Shown here one piece after another: positions 43,845-54,089 of a stretch of 64,000 nucleotides of DNA. A program made the position numbers and the translations under genes. The stretch is from NCBI RefSeq assembly GCF_030247185.1, contig NC_080571.1, forward strand, positions 70,842,172 to 70,906,171, in the 5' to 3' direction. The DNA comes from Malaya genurostris. Taxonomy: Eukaryota; Arthropoda; Insecta; Diptera; Culicidae. The notes beneath the pieces were generated by a model that saw only the letters and a program-made list of their open reading frames with translations, was not told the DNA's origin and made no database searches. Within the stretch, counting starts at the first letter, position 1; the number at the start of each line of letters is the position of its first letter.

Positions 43845-45134
43845 ATGGATGAATCCATGGACGTAAATCCTAGCATGAATCCGATACCCCCACGAACGAA
43901 AAAATATCAGGAGAGCTCTTCTGGGCCTTGGGTAGTCTTTTTTAGACGTATATCAAAGCCATTAAACATTTTTCAAATTAATAAAGGTTTGACATCACGA
44001 TACTCTTCAATCAAAGAGATCATAAAAGTAAATAACGATAAAATTCGTGTTGTGGTAAATAATTTGAAACACGCGAATGATATTGTCTCTTCGGAACATT
44101 TCAATAAAGAGTATAAAGTTTACATACCCTCCAAAGATGTCGAAATTGACGGTGTTGTTACCGAAGCGAGTCTTTCGGTAGATGATTTACTCAAGCATGG
44201 TGTTGGTCGTTTCAAGAACTCTATGCTTGAGGGTGTGAAAATACTGGAGTGCAAACAACTGTACTCAGTAGTTCATGAAGAGGAAAAAAAAGTTTATCGC
44301 CCATCAGACTCGTTTCGAGTGACATTTGCCGGGTCTGCGTTGCCGTCCCATGTCTATGTCGATAAAATTCGCCTCCCTGTTCGGCTTTTTGTTCCAAATG
44401 TAATGAATTGTACGAACTGCAAAAAATTCGGCCACACAGCTACTTACTGTAGTAATAAACCAAAATGTATTAAGTGTGAAGGGCCTCATAAAGATAATGA
44501 TTGCAACAAGGAAATTGAAAAATGTATTTATTGTGGGAATAGTCCTCATGATGATATTTCAGTATGCACTGCATTTAAAGTGCACAAAGACAAAATTAAG
44601 CTTTCTTTAAAAGCACGGTCTAAGCGCACATATGCAGAAATGCTTAAAACGGTCATTGATGTCCCCCCTTTGGAAACCGAAAACGGGTTTTCAAATCTAG
44701 AGGAACCAGAGGACTCTGACTCTGACGAAAATAGTGAAGGTAATTCGTTTATCACTACCCAAGGGTCAGTTAAGAGAAAGAAGTCTTCCTCCAAATTACC
44801 AAAAAAGACACCTAAAATTTCATCTTCAAAAAAAGATCCCCGTGTTAAACAAAAAAAGTCAAAACCAAAGACTGTGCCTCCTGGTTTGTCAAATTCACAA
44901 ACCAATCCAGGATCTAGTACAGAAAAAGATAATAATCCAGTGGGCTCCATTTCACAGCCACCAACAGGATTACTGAAGTTTTCGGAAATTGTTGAATGGA
45001 TTTTCTCAGCATTCAATATATCTGAACCCTTAAAGACTCTCATAATGGCATTCCTTCCAATAGCTAGAACCTTTTTGAAGCAGTTATCAGCTCAATGGCC
45101 AATTGTCTCAGGTTTTGTATCTTTTGATGGATAA
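43845..45134 (+). CDS. LINE ORF1 protein, zinc-knuckle RNA-binding protein
   Basis: 429 residues, uninterrupted. The N-terminal half (about 25-185) has the fold-like pattern of a Gag-type ORF1 protein, with IKEIIKVNNDKIRVVVNNL. Three CCHC zinc knuckles follow at about residues 187-245: CTNCKKFGHTATYC, CIKCEGPHKDNDC and CIYCGNSPHDDISVC. A Ser/Lys/Pro-rich low-complexity stretch (about 290-375) leads to a hydrophobic C-terminal segment. The protein coats LINE RNA to form the ribonucleoprotein particle. Its stop codon overlaps the start of ORF2 in the string ATGGATAA, with ORF2 in the +1 frame. No disabling change is seen. Confidence 0.9.
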   Translation: MDESMDVNPSMNPIPPRTKKYQESSSGPWVVFFRRISKPLNIFQINKGLTSRYSSIKEIIKVNNDKIRVVVNNLKHANDIVSSEHFNKEYKVYIPSKDVEIDGVVTEASLSVDDLLKHGVGRFKNSMLEGVKILECKQLYSVVHEEEKKVYRPSDSFRVTFAGSALPSHVYVDKIRLPVRLFVPNVMNCTNCKKFGHTATYCSNKPKCIKCEGPHKDNDCNKEIEKCIYCGNSPHDDISVCTAFKVHKDKIKLSLKARSKRTYAEMLKTVIDVPPLETENGFSNLEEPEDSDSDENSEGNSFITTQGSVKRKKSSSKLPKKTPKISSSKKDPRVKQKKSKPKTVPPGLSNSQTNPGSSTEKDNNPVGSISQPPTGLLKFSEIVEWIFSAFNISEPLKTLIMAFLPIARTFLKQLSAQWPIVSGFVSFDG

Positions 45135-48100
45135 TTTATCACCCGTCGCAAATGATACAATCACTGTCCTGCAGTGGAATTGTCGAAGCATCATGCCAAA
45201 ACTTGATTCATTTAAAATATTATTGCATAGTCAAAAATGTGATGTATTTGCTTTATGCGAAACATGGCTTACTTCAAACATAGCTTTAAATTTTAATGAT
45301 TTTAACATTATACGTCTCGATAGAGACTCTCCGTATGGTGGAGTGCTTTTGGGAATTAAGAAATGCTATTCCTTTTATAGATTAAACATCCCTTCAACTT
45401 CTAGTATAGAAGTTGTTGCTTGCCAAATAAACATTAAAGGCAAAGATATTTGCATAGCTTCGGTTTATATTCCTCCAAAAGCACAAGTTGGACAGCAACA
45501 GCTTAATGAAATGGTTGAAGCCCTTCCTGCACCACGATTGATTTTGGGGGATTTAAATTCGCACGGTATTATGTGGGGTTCCGTTTACAATGATAGCAGA
45601 TCATCTTTAATACAAAACATTTGTGACAATTTTAGCATGACGGTATTAAATATGGGTAGCATGACACGGATCCCAAGACCTCCGGCACGTCCAAGTGCAT
45701 TAGATCTATCTCTTTGCTCAACATCAATTCGACTAGATTGCACCTGGAAAATACTGCCTGATTTACACGGTAGCGATCATTTACCAATCATCATCTCAAT
45801 TAGCAGTAGCAATTGCATTGCTACTTCCGCTAGTATTCCATATGATTTGACAAAAAATATCGACTGGATTAAATACCAAAGTAGTATCTCTAGTATTTTG
45901 AATTCAATGGAAGAGCTCCCTCCACTTGAAGAATATGACTTCCTCATTTGTTCGATTCTGGAGGCAGCAGAACAATCCCAAACTAAACGCTTTCCTGGGC
46001 CAACGACTAACAGAAGGCCTCCCAACCCCTGGTGGGACAAAGAGTGCTCAGAGGCTAAACTCGCAAAACAAAATGCTTGCAAGACGTTTCTAAAACGGGG
46101 AGGAGGAACTCCTCAGAATTTTGAAAAACTTATGGTTTTAGAAACCAAGTACAAGAGCATACTTCGAGCCAAAAAATGTAGCTATTGGAGACATTTTGTC
46201 GAAGGTTTGTCAAGAGATACCTCAATGAGCACTCTTTGGAACACGGCCAGACGAATGAGGAATCGTACCGTGGGCAATGAGAGTGATGAATACTCGAACC
46301 GATGGATATTTGACTTTGCTAGGAAAGTTTGCCCAGATTCTGTTCCTACGCAGAGCATTATACGGGAATCTCCTCCAAATAATGGTTTTATTAATAACCC
46401 ATTTTCAATGATGGAATTTTCTATAGCACTCTTGTCTTGTAACAATAACGCTCCAGGGTTGGACAGAATTAAATTCAACTTGGTGAAGAATCTGCCCAAC
46501 CTCGCAAAAAGACGTTTGTTGGAATTGTTCAACAAGTTTCTTGAGCAAAATATTGTTCCACCTGACTGGAGACAAGTGAAAGTTATCGCCATTCAAAAAC
46601 CGGGGAAACCAGCTTCCAATCACAACTCATATAGACCCATTGCGATGTTGTCCTGCATCAGAAAATTGTTCGAAAAAATTATTCTACGACGTCTCGACAC
46701 TTGGGTCGAGACGAACGGTTTGTTGTCAGATACTCAGTTTGGCTTCCGTAGAAATAAAGGGACGAATGATTGCCTTGCATTACTTTCGTCTGACATCCAA
46801 ATTGCCTTCGCTCAAAAGCAACAAATGGCATCTGTATTTTTAGACATTAAAGGAGCATTTGATTCAGTTTCCATTGATGTTCTTTCAGACAAGCTTCACC
46901 AAAATGGACTCCCAGCGGTTATAAATAATTATTTGCACAACCTTTTGTCAGAGAAACACATGCATTTTTCACATGGCGATTTGGCAACACTCAGAAATAG
47001 TTACATGGGTCTCCCGCAAGGCTCATGCCTCAGTCCGCTCCTCTATAATTTTTACGTAAATGACATTGACAGCTGTCTAGTAACCCCATGTACACTAAGA
47101 CAATTGGCAGATGATGGCGTGGTTTCAGTTACTGGACCCAAAGCTATTGATCTGCATAAACCATTGCAAGATACCTTAGATAACTTGTCCGATTGGGCTG
47201 TTCATCTTGGTATCGAATTCTCTGCGGAGAAAACAGAGTTAGTCGTCTTTTCAAGAAAGCATGATCCCGCGCAGCTTCAGCTCCATATGATGGGAAGAAT
47301 GATCCAACAGGTTTTAACTTTTAAATACCTCGGGGTGTGGTTCGATTCCAAATGCACGTGGGGAGGACACATTAGGTATCTGATAACGAAATGCCAACAA
47401 AGAGTAAATTTTCTTCGAACAATAACAGGATCTTGGTGGGGTGTTCATCCGGAAGATCTAATAAAATTGTATCAGACAACGATACTTTCAGTGATGGAAT
47501 ATGGATGCGTTTGCTTTCGTTCCGCTGCAAACTCTCATATTATCAAACTGGAGCGAATTCAGTATCGTTGTTTGCGAATTGCTTTAGGGTGCATGCATTC
47601 GACACATACAATGAGTCTTGAAGTTCTGGCGGGAGTTCTTCCATTAAAAAATCGATTTTGGGAGCTTTCATCACGCCTGCTAATAAGATGTGAGGTGCTG
47701 AATCCCATGGTAATTAATAATTTCGAACAACTAGTCGAGCTTCGATCTCAAACAAAATTCATGACAGTATATTTTAACCATATGTCACAGGAAATCAACC
47801 CTTCAAGATATATTCCTATCCGTGTCAGCCTCCTAAATGTCCCTGACTCAACTTTATTTTTCGATACATCCATGCAGCGCGAAGTGCGTGGAATCCCGGA
47901 TCATCTACGTTCGACGGAAATCCCAAAAATATTTTCAAGTAAGTTCAGGCATATTGACTCTGAGAAAATGTTTTACACGGACGGATCGCGAATTGAAGAA
48001 GCGACAGGGTTTGGTATGTTCAACAATAATGTTTCGGCCTCATTTAGGCTTCAAGAACCTGCATCTGTTTATATAGCAGAGCTAGCAGCAGTTCAATATA

Positions 48101-48819
48101 GTTTGAGTGTAATCGTCACATTAATTCCAAACCATTATTTCCTCTTCACAGATAGTCTGAGTGCAATTGAAGCCATTCGCTCAAACATGACTGGCAAGAC
48201 TGAACCGTTTTTCCTGGGCAAAATAAAACAGTGCCTGAACGACATATTGAACAATAATTATCTAATCACTATAGTCTGGGTCCCGGCTCATTGCTCCATT
48301 CCTGGCAATGAAAGAGCCGATATTTTAGCCAAACGTGGTGCTATTGAGGGTGAAATTTATGAGAGACCAATTGCTTTCAACGAATTCTATAGCTCGTCTC
48401 GCCAAAGAACACTTGCCAGCTGGCAAGCTTCTTGGGATAAAGATGATCTGGGTCGGTGGATGCACTCAATTATTCCGAAAATATCGACAAAGGCATGGTT
48501 CAGGGGACTGGATGTGAGTAGAGATTTCATTCGTGTGATGTCTAGACTCATGTCCAATCACTACACGTTAGATGCACATCTCCTTCGAATTGGGCTCTCC
48601 GAGACTAATCATTGTGCTTGTGGCGAAGGTTATCGAGATATTGATCATGTCGTTTGGACATGCGTGGAGTATCGTGATGTCAGATCTCAACTAATAAATT
48701 CTTTGCGTACCCAAGGTAGTCTATCCAATATCCCAGTTCGAGACATTCTTGCTTGTCGTGACCTTTCATACATGAAACTTATTTATCATTTCATAAAGAA
48801 AACTGGAGTTTCAATTTAA
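45127..48819 (+). CDS. LINE ORF2: endonuclease, reverse transcriptase, RNase H
   Basis: 1230 residues from ATG 45127 (1238 from the ATG at 45103). An apurinic-type endonuclease comes first (VLQWNCRS, LCETWL, LGDLNSHGIMWGS, GSDHLPI at about residue 214). The reverse transcriptase follows, with NSYRPIAMLSC, FLDIKGAFDSV, GLPQGSCLSPLLYNFYVNDI and the catalytic LADD near residue 660 (most LINEs have FADD or YADD). RNase H near residues 945-1075 shows all acids: FYTDGS, AELAAV, FTDSLSA and NERADILAKR. The C terminus has a Cys/His motif (CACGEGYRDIDHVVWTC). It nicks target DNA and copies LINE RNA in place. The frame is fully open, so activity is plausible. The ATG choice is set by the overlap with the ORF1 stop. 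Confidence 0.93.
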   Translation: MDNLSPVANDTITVLQWNCRSIMPKLDSFKILLHSQKCDVFALCETWLTSNIALNFNDFNIIRLDRDSPYGGVLLGIKKCYSFYRLNIPSTSSIEVVACQINIKGKDICIASVYIPPKAQVGQQQLNEMVEALPAPRLILGDLNSHGIMWGSVYNDSRSSLIQNICDNFSMTVLNMGSMTRIPRPPARPSALDLSLCSTSIRLDCTWKILPDLHGSDHLPIIISISSSNCIATSASIPYDLTKNIDWIKYQSSISSILNSMEELPPLEEYDFLICSILEAAEQSQTKRFPGPTTNRRPPNPWWDKECSEAKLAKQNACKTFLKRGGGTPQNFEKLMVLETKYKSILRAKKCSYWRHFVEGLSRDTSMSTLWNTARRMRNRTVGNESDEYSNRWIFDFARKVCPDSVPTQSIIRESPPNNGFINNPFSMMEFSIALLSCNNNAPGLDRIKFNLVKNLPNLAKRRLLELFNKFLEQNIVPPDWRQVKVIAIQKPGKPASNHNSYRPIAMLSCIRKLFEKIILRRLDTWVETNGLLSDTQFGFRRNKGTNDCLALLSSDIQIAFAQKQQMASVFLDIKGAFDSVSIDVLSDKLHQNGLPAVINNYLHNLLSEKHMHFSHGDLATLRNSYMGLPQGSCLSPLLYNFYVNDIDSCLVTPCTLRQLADDGVVSVTGPKAIDLHKPLQDTLDNLSDWAVHLGIEFSAEKTELVVFSRKHDPAQLQLHMMGRMIQQVLTFKYLGVWFDSKCTWGGHIRYLITKCQQRVNFLRTITGSWWGVHPEDLIKLYQTTILSVMEYGCVCFRSAANSHIIKLERIQYRCLRIALGCMHSTHTMSLEVLAGVLPLKNRFWELSSRLLIRCEVLNPMVINNFEQLVELRSQTKFMTVYFNHMSQEINPSRYIPIRVSLLNVPDSTLFFDTSMQREVRGIPDHLRSTEIPKIFSSKFRHIDSEKMFYTDGSRIEEATGFGMFNNNVSASFRLQEPASVYIAELAAVQYSLSVIVTLIPNHYFLFTDSLSAIEAIRSNMTGKTEPFFLGKIKQCLNDILNNNYLITIVWVPAHCSIPGNERADILAKRGAIEGEIYERPIAFNEFYSSSRQRTLASWQASWDKDDLGRWMHSIIPKISTKAWFRGLDVSRDFIRVMSRLMSNHYTLDAHLLRIGLSETNHCACGEGYRDIDHVVWTCVEYRDVRSQLINSLRTQGSLSNIPVRDILACRDLSYMKLIYHFIKKTGVSI

Positions 48820-49205
48820 TAAAGGCCCCTTTCAAGACTTAGTTCTGATCCCAGCTGCGTCCATGAGTTCAACCAATAGCTAAATTAGAATAAAAATAAT
48901 GTAATGACTCGAAACTCGAAACAGTTTATGAAATTATTAACAAAATGTCTGAAAATAACAGCTTATTTTATAATTTATAGAAGTTAATCGTTTGGTTCAA
49001 ATAATATTTCCGAGTAGATTTCATAATTAATGACGAGTTACCTAAGATGATATTTAAGTAATAAGAGAATATGTTTTAATAAATGCAAAACGTTGTGACT
49101 ATGTTAGAATTAAATTAGGATAAAAATATTATGTAAAAGTGATGCTACGGCGAAGAAAAACTTATGTAAACTGCCTTAAGAAATAAACGTATTTATGAAA
49201 AAAAA
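48820..49205 (+). other. LINE 3' UTR and A tail
   Basis: AT-rich, with AATAAA at about 49181, ending in nine A that merge with the duplication. Confidence 0.8.
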
Positions 49206-50529
49206 AATGTCTCAAATAATGTACATTTGAATAGCAAAACAGTGAAAAGCACAACGAATTCTTTTTTAATCTGAAGCATCAACAATTTAAATATGTTTTT
49301 GAACAACCACGATACATGATATAACGTGTTTACTTGCGTTCATTGCTCCAGATTTGATTTTTTGTTTCAGAATTTGGGAAACATAAACGAACTGCATGAA
49401 AATTCACGTGTGAATCTAACTTCTTAAAAAGATACTCTATGTTGAATGCTTGCAAATACCGCGGATCGATTTTTCCTTTTTTGTTTTTAAAACATCGTTT
49501 GCAAAATCGTCTTATTTGAAATATTTAGGTGAATCAATACAACTTGTGTTCTTATATCTATGAAACAAATTAATCAAACTGGTTCAACAACAAAAATCTA
49601 ATTTTCGTTAGATGGTGCTCCTAATTTACAGTCGAAATTATTTTTCGGTTTACGTTATCTCTCGGAATATAATTTTAACAACAACAGTCACATCGAATAT
49701 GTAAGAATACATTCAGATATATTCATATCAAATGTAAAACTTATTATGTAAATTTTCGGTTCATTATCTTTATGTTGTCAATTGTCTGTCTGCCGGTGGG
49801 TAAACTAACACAATTATAAAATGAATATGCCTCAGGATCAAGTAAAAGTTCTCAGTAGTTCATGCTTTTCAATGTCTGCTTTTTGTCTTACCATAATTCT
49901 ATTAAACAATCCATCATATCACTTGAGGCAGAGGGTTGAAAGTGATATCCGGATAGAAAATTGGAGTTACGAGCTTTAAAAGAAATACATTCCTCAAGTA
50001 ACACACTTTCGGACCATGATTAATTTTCATGGGAGAAGACCTTTTGCTTATGGTTTCATGAGAAGTTAAAATGATTGGTTTCATGATTTTCTATTCATGA
50101 TAGCAGTAACGAACTTCTTTCCGTGTAGTACATTACGCAATAGTAATATGCAATGCAAATACAGCGAAAAAATGAATAATAATGATTATAAAGACAAAAG
50201 CCGTTGTTTTAATTCCAGAATAAATTTACTTTTATGGTCAAATTAGATTAAACGCAATTAAAAGCTGTTTAGAGTTGATTTGATTCATAGAAGTAACTGG
50301 AGTGAAGGGTTTAGCGCAGCGCTTGAACCAGCCCTCTGATGAGAAGCTATGTTGGCTACGATAGCACTTGGTTGAACACGTGTTTGTGTTCGCTCCTGCG
50401 CTCCTGTTACTCATCTGGATGATATGCTATTAAATAGTGTTAAAATTTTTGAAACTGCTGCATGAAACTTGCTTTGAGATGTCACTATAATTGTTTTTAA
50501 TCACTGCATGACATATAAAAAATTAGTTT

Positions 50530-50803
50530 GAAATTGATTTCCAATACATCACCCTCCAAATTAAATATCACCATTTTCAGTGCAAATCGCTGCAGGACTG
50601 ATAATCGTGAGAATGATTTTGAATGATTATCGTTTCATTATCACGTGTGAGTTTATCGGATGTCGCTGTAGTGATATTGACATTTTGTCCATACTCTCTT
50701 CGAGTGATTATAATCAACGTTGATTTTGAGGATAATGATAATTAATCGATAAAATCGGGCATGATTTTTTTCAGCGGTGATATTTGATATTTTCGCAACA
50801 CTG
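50530..50803. mobile_element. Right part of a split hAT foldback copy
   Basis: Matches the right end of 23881-26674 (TTGAAATTGATTTCC, GACTGATAATCGTGAGAATG, and end TTTTCGCAACACTG). Followed by ATGATAAT. Together with 42612-42785 it forms one disrupted copy. Confidence 0.72.
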
Positions 50804-51011
50804 ATGATAATACACCATGATTTAAAATTTCTGGATCACGAACCATTCGGATCAATTTTGCTGAAATTTAGACGTAACGTACCTTACACTGATGGGTATA
50901 ACCTAAGGCGTTATGTTTTGAAATATGAAGATTTCAAATATGAATTAAATGATATACTGTGTGATGATCATATTTTTTAGGAAATTCCTTTTGAATTTTT
51001 TGACATTGACT

Positions 51012-51023
51012 AATGTCTCAAAT
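51012..51023 (+). other. Empty target site homologous to the LINE insertion
   Basis: AATGTCTCAAAT occurs once here, in the outer-copy sequence that aligns with both flanks of the LINE in the inner copy. It shows the pre-insertion state. Confidence 0.7.
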
Positions 51024-52681
51024 GCTAACATAATGAGAAGCACCTCGCGAATTTCTTTTGAAGATTTTTTTCAATTTATTTAATTCGAATCATTTTAATT
51101 TTGAATTGAAATATTGTGGTTTTGAAGAACGACAATGCTTAAAATAACGTATTCTTCAAGCAGTTTTGCTTTAATTGGTCCAAGTTTGATTTGAGAATTC
51201 ACTTAAACGAAAAGCGCGAAAAAACGCGCGAATAAATGTCAAACTTCATATCGAAATCTTGCACATTCTTTTGTTACAAACTGCGGAATGATTTTTCTTT
51301 TTTTCAAATCGCTCTTATTTAAAATATTTAGGTGGATCAATAGAGCCAAAATGTTGAAACAGGATCATTTTCCTAGCTTTCGTTGCATGGCGTTCCAAAA
51401 TTCTAGTCGCATTTATTTTTCGATTTACAGAAAATTCAAATATCAGTGTTGGTGATTGCCGAAAATTTGACAGAAGCTGCTCAATATTTATCTAAATTGT
51501 ATACATCGAAATCCGGTAGAAGATGCTACAAGAACTCGAGTCTCTCAATGCATGAACCACGAGAGAATTTTTCTGCATTTCTTCGCTCCACTTCATACTC
51601 TGAGTATTTCACGGCTCTTAAAAAAATTACAGTCTGATAATGAACGGTGCTGTGTGGAATTTACCAAGAGAGAATCGCAAGTTGACAATTATCGCAGAAA
51701 ATCGAATCGATGATTCGACTTGATGATTCTCATACTAGGTTGCAATATTTCAAAACCCTTGTGTGGAGCATTCACAGACATTTTCATAGACACAACTTAT
51801 ACAAAGGTTATATGCACATAGTTAGAATAAGCAGCAATAGTAAAATGATTCTATCGCAATTATCCACTGTCCATACAGAATCGGATCGCGAAACGAGAAA
51901 AAGCGACCGTTTGTTGCTTCAGAGAGAATCTCCACAGCTGCGTGCTAACCTTTGATTCTAAGACAGGTCATCGCGAGAAATTCGCTCTCGCACTGGTGTC
52001 TATTTTTTGTTAAATGAATTATGCCGGTTTTTTGTTGCTGCGATGATATCCGTCTCTCTTTGATGGCACTGATTGAATCGTGTGAAGAGTTGCTAGTGAG
52101 CGTTCTTTGATACGATAAAAGCCATCCTTGGTAAATATATATTTTACATTCAGATATATTCATACAAAACGTAACGTTGATGTTGGTCAAATAAAAGGTG
52201 TTGCTGTATTTAGTCCGTTCATTGTCTTTTATGGCACAATTTGCAAATATTAGCTAAACATTTTAAGTAGTTTTTGTTTTTTCCTGTCTGCTCCTCATTA
52301 ACCTATTAAGCATTCCATAACATCACTTGTGACAGAAGGTTCAAAGTGATATCCAGGAATAAAATTGGAATTACGAGTTTTTAATGAAATACATTTCTCA
52401 AGTAACGAATTTCCAGACCATGATTTGATAAAAAATCATGAATCATGAGAATTTAAATCATGAGAATTTAAAATGATTGGTTTCACCATAGAAAACAGAC
52501 TCACATATGAACTGTGTGTAAAATTTGCCTAATCTGCATGGCGAACACTTGCAGATGTCACCACGACCGACACGAGGTGCCACCACGATATGGGTGCTGC
52601 TTTCACATGAGACAAAATTTTGAGTGCAACATTCACTTCACGCTAGATTTGTGTTTTGCTGTTGGTTAAAATGAAAGTTAA

Positions 52682-53810
52682 GGGCTGAGGCCAGTGTGTT
52701 TTAGGGTGATTCAGTCGGCTATTTTCACGCTTCAAATCTGATTTTCTCAGAAACGGCGAAGGATATAAAAAAACCCAACTGACAATCTCTTAGAAAATTA
52801 GTTTAGATTATTCTATGAAAATTTCAGAATGATTCATTGACTTTCTGAAGGAAGAATATCATAGCTGAAAACGCCATCTTTCAACGTGTTCATTGAATAT
52901 CTCGCCCTCAAAAGCATGAATCAAAAATCTATCCCGATAATGTCTAGATAATTTAATTTAGATGCGATTTGTGCATAAAAACATAGGTGTTTTCGCGATA
53001 AAAATGAAGTGAATGTTATTTTTGTGAAGGTAAACCGATTTCTACGCAAGCGCCATTCCAGTTTCCTGGTAACGTAACGAAACATGAGAGGGAAATAAAA
53101 TCGGCTCATCAAGGCTGCCAAACAAGCGGTAGCTTTATTGGATGCAGACACGTTTTATGCAAACTTGTAACCGAAAATATCAAAACTTTCTTGGCCACCC
53201 GGCCACATCGAGAGTCATTTTGCACATTTTCGAGAGAGCATGGAAAGAAATGTAATACGCACAGTGAGCCACGTGGTTTAACGCGACCTACTATTTTCGG
53301 TTAAAAGTTTGATTACATCACATAAAATCCAATACAGCTACCGCGTGTTTGGCAGCCTTTATAAGCCGATTTTATTTCTCTCTCATGTTTTGTTACGTTA
53401 CCAGGAAACAAGAGTAGAAAAAATGGCGCGTCTATAGAAATCGACTTACCTTCACAAAAATAATAATCACTTCATTTTTATCGCGACAACATATATGTTT
53501 TTATGCACATCTAAATTAAATTATATAGACATTGTCAGGATAGATTTTTGATCCATGCTTTTGAAGGCGAGATATTCAATGAACAAGCTGAAAGACGGCG
53601 TTTTCAGCTATGCAATTCTTCCTTCAGAATAAAGACTTTTTCGACCGCTAATGTCAATGAATCATTCTGAAATTCTCACAGAATAATATAACTAATTTTC
53701 TAAGAGATTGTCAGTTGGGTTTTTGATATTCGTCACCATTTCTGAGAAAATCAGAAGTGAAGCGTGAAAATTGCCCTCTAAAAGGCCCTAAAACACACTG
53801 GCCTCAGCCC
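52682..53810. mobile_element. 1.1-kb TTAA foldback (GGGCTGAGG family), copy A
   Basis: The ends GGGCTGAGGCCAGTGTGTTT and AAACACACTGGCCTCAGCCC are inverted and flanked by TTAA (52678-52681 and 53811-53814). Arms of about 460 bp pair through TTCACGCTTCAAATCTGATT, AAATATCTCGCC-type sequence and GTAACGTAACGAAACATGAG. The centre is about 190 bp. Non-coding. The TTAA target and GGG end fit piggyBac (inference). Confidence 0.87.
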
Positions 53811-54089
53811 TTAAAGTTTGTTTTTGTTTTATTCCGATCGAATTCTCGTGTGATTTATGCAACACGGAAAAAAAGTTGTCTTTACCACTTATGGAAATCG
53901 TTTGATAAGTGTTAAAATTGTTGTGTTGTTGTAGTTGTATTTCAATAACAGGCAGGAGGATTTTGTTATCGTTCCGGAACGTAGTGGAATGTTTTGAAAG
54001 AAAATTTAACACGATCCTGTATATTTGTTATCTTTGGTTCATGATTTTTAAATCATGACAGCAGTAACGGATTTCTTTCCGTGCTTCAT

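Larger units (their letters stand above)
43119..49205 (+). mobile_element. Full-length non-LTR retrotransposon, I-group, two intact ORFs
   Basis: About 6.09 kb, flanked by the 12-bp duplication AATGTCTCAAAT (43107-43118 and 49206-49217), and ending in a run of A. Order: 726-bp 5' UTR, ORF1 (nucleic-acid binding), ORF2 (endonuclease, reverse transcriptase, RNase H), and about 390-bp 3' UTR with AATAAA near the end. The 5' end starts CATTCAGT. The RNase H domain and triple zinc knuckle place it in the I-group of LINEs; the exact clade is not resolved. The homologous unoccupied site is at 51012-51023. Confidence 0.93.
42797..50127. mobile_element. Inner copy of the large element, carrying the LINE
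   Basis: The ends TACACGGGCAAAATTCC and CTTCTTTCCGTGTA are loosely inverted and flanked by GTA on both sides (42794-42796 and 50128-50130). Without the LINE it is about 1.2 kb. Both flanks of the LINE align with 50804-52500, the outer copy. No coding sequence of its own. Confidence 0.6.
42531..54083. mobile_element. Outer copy of a large non-coding element, split by nested insertions
   Basis: The left piece 42531-42611 (start TACGGACAAAATTCCGATTC) and the right piece from 50804 to 54083 (end TTCTTTCCGTG) together match the inner copy at 42797-50127. A hAT copy separates them, with flanks ACGATTAT and ATGATAAT. The right piece also carries a TTAA foldback (52682-53810). About 51430-52130 is extra sequence not found in the inner copy. 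The outer duplication was not found, so the outer limits are tentative. Confidence 0.5.

Noticed and set aside
51446..51955. Two short frames as host genes
   Set aside because: They sit inside the outer copy of a repeated non-coding element and show no family features.
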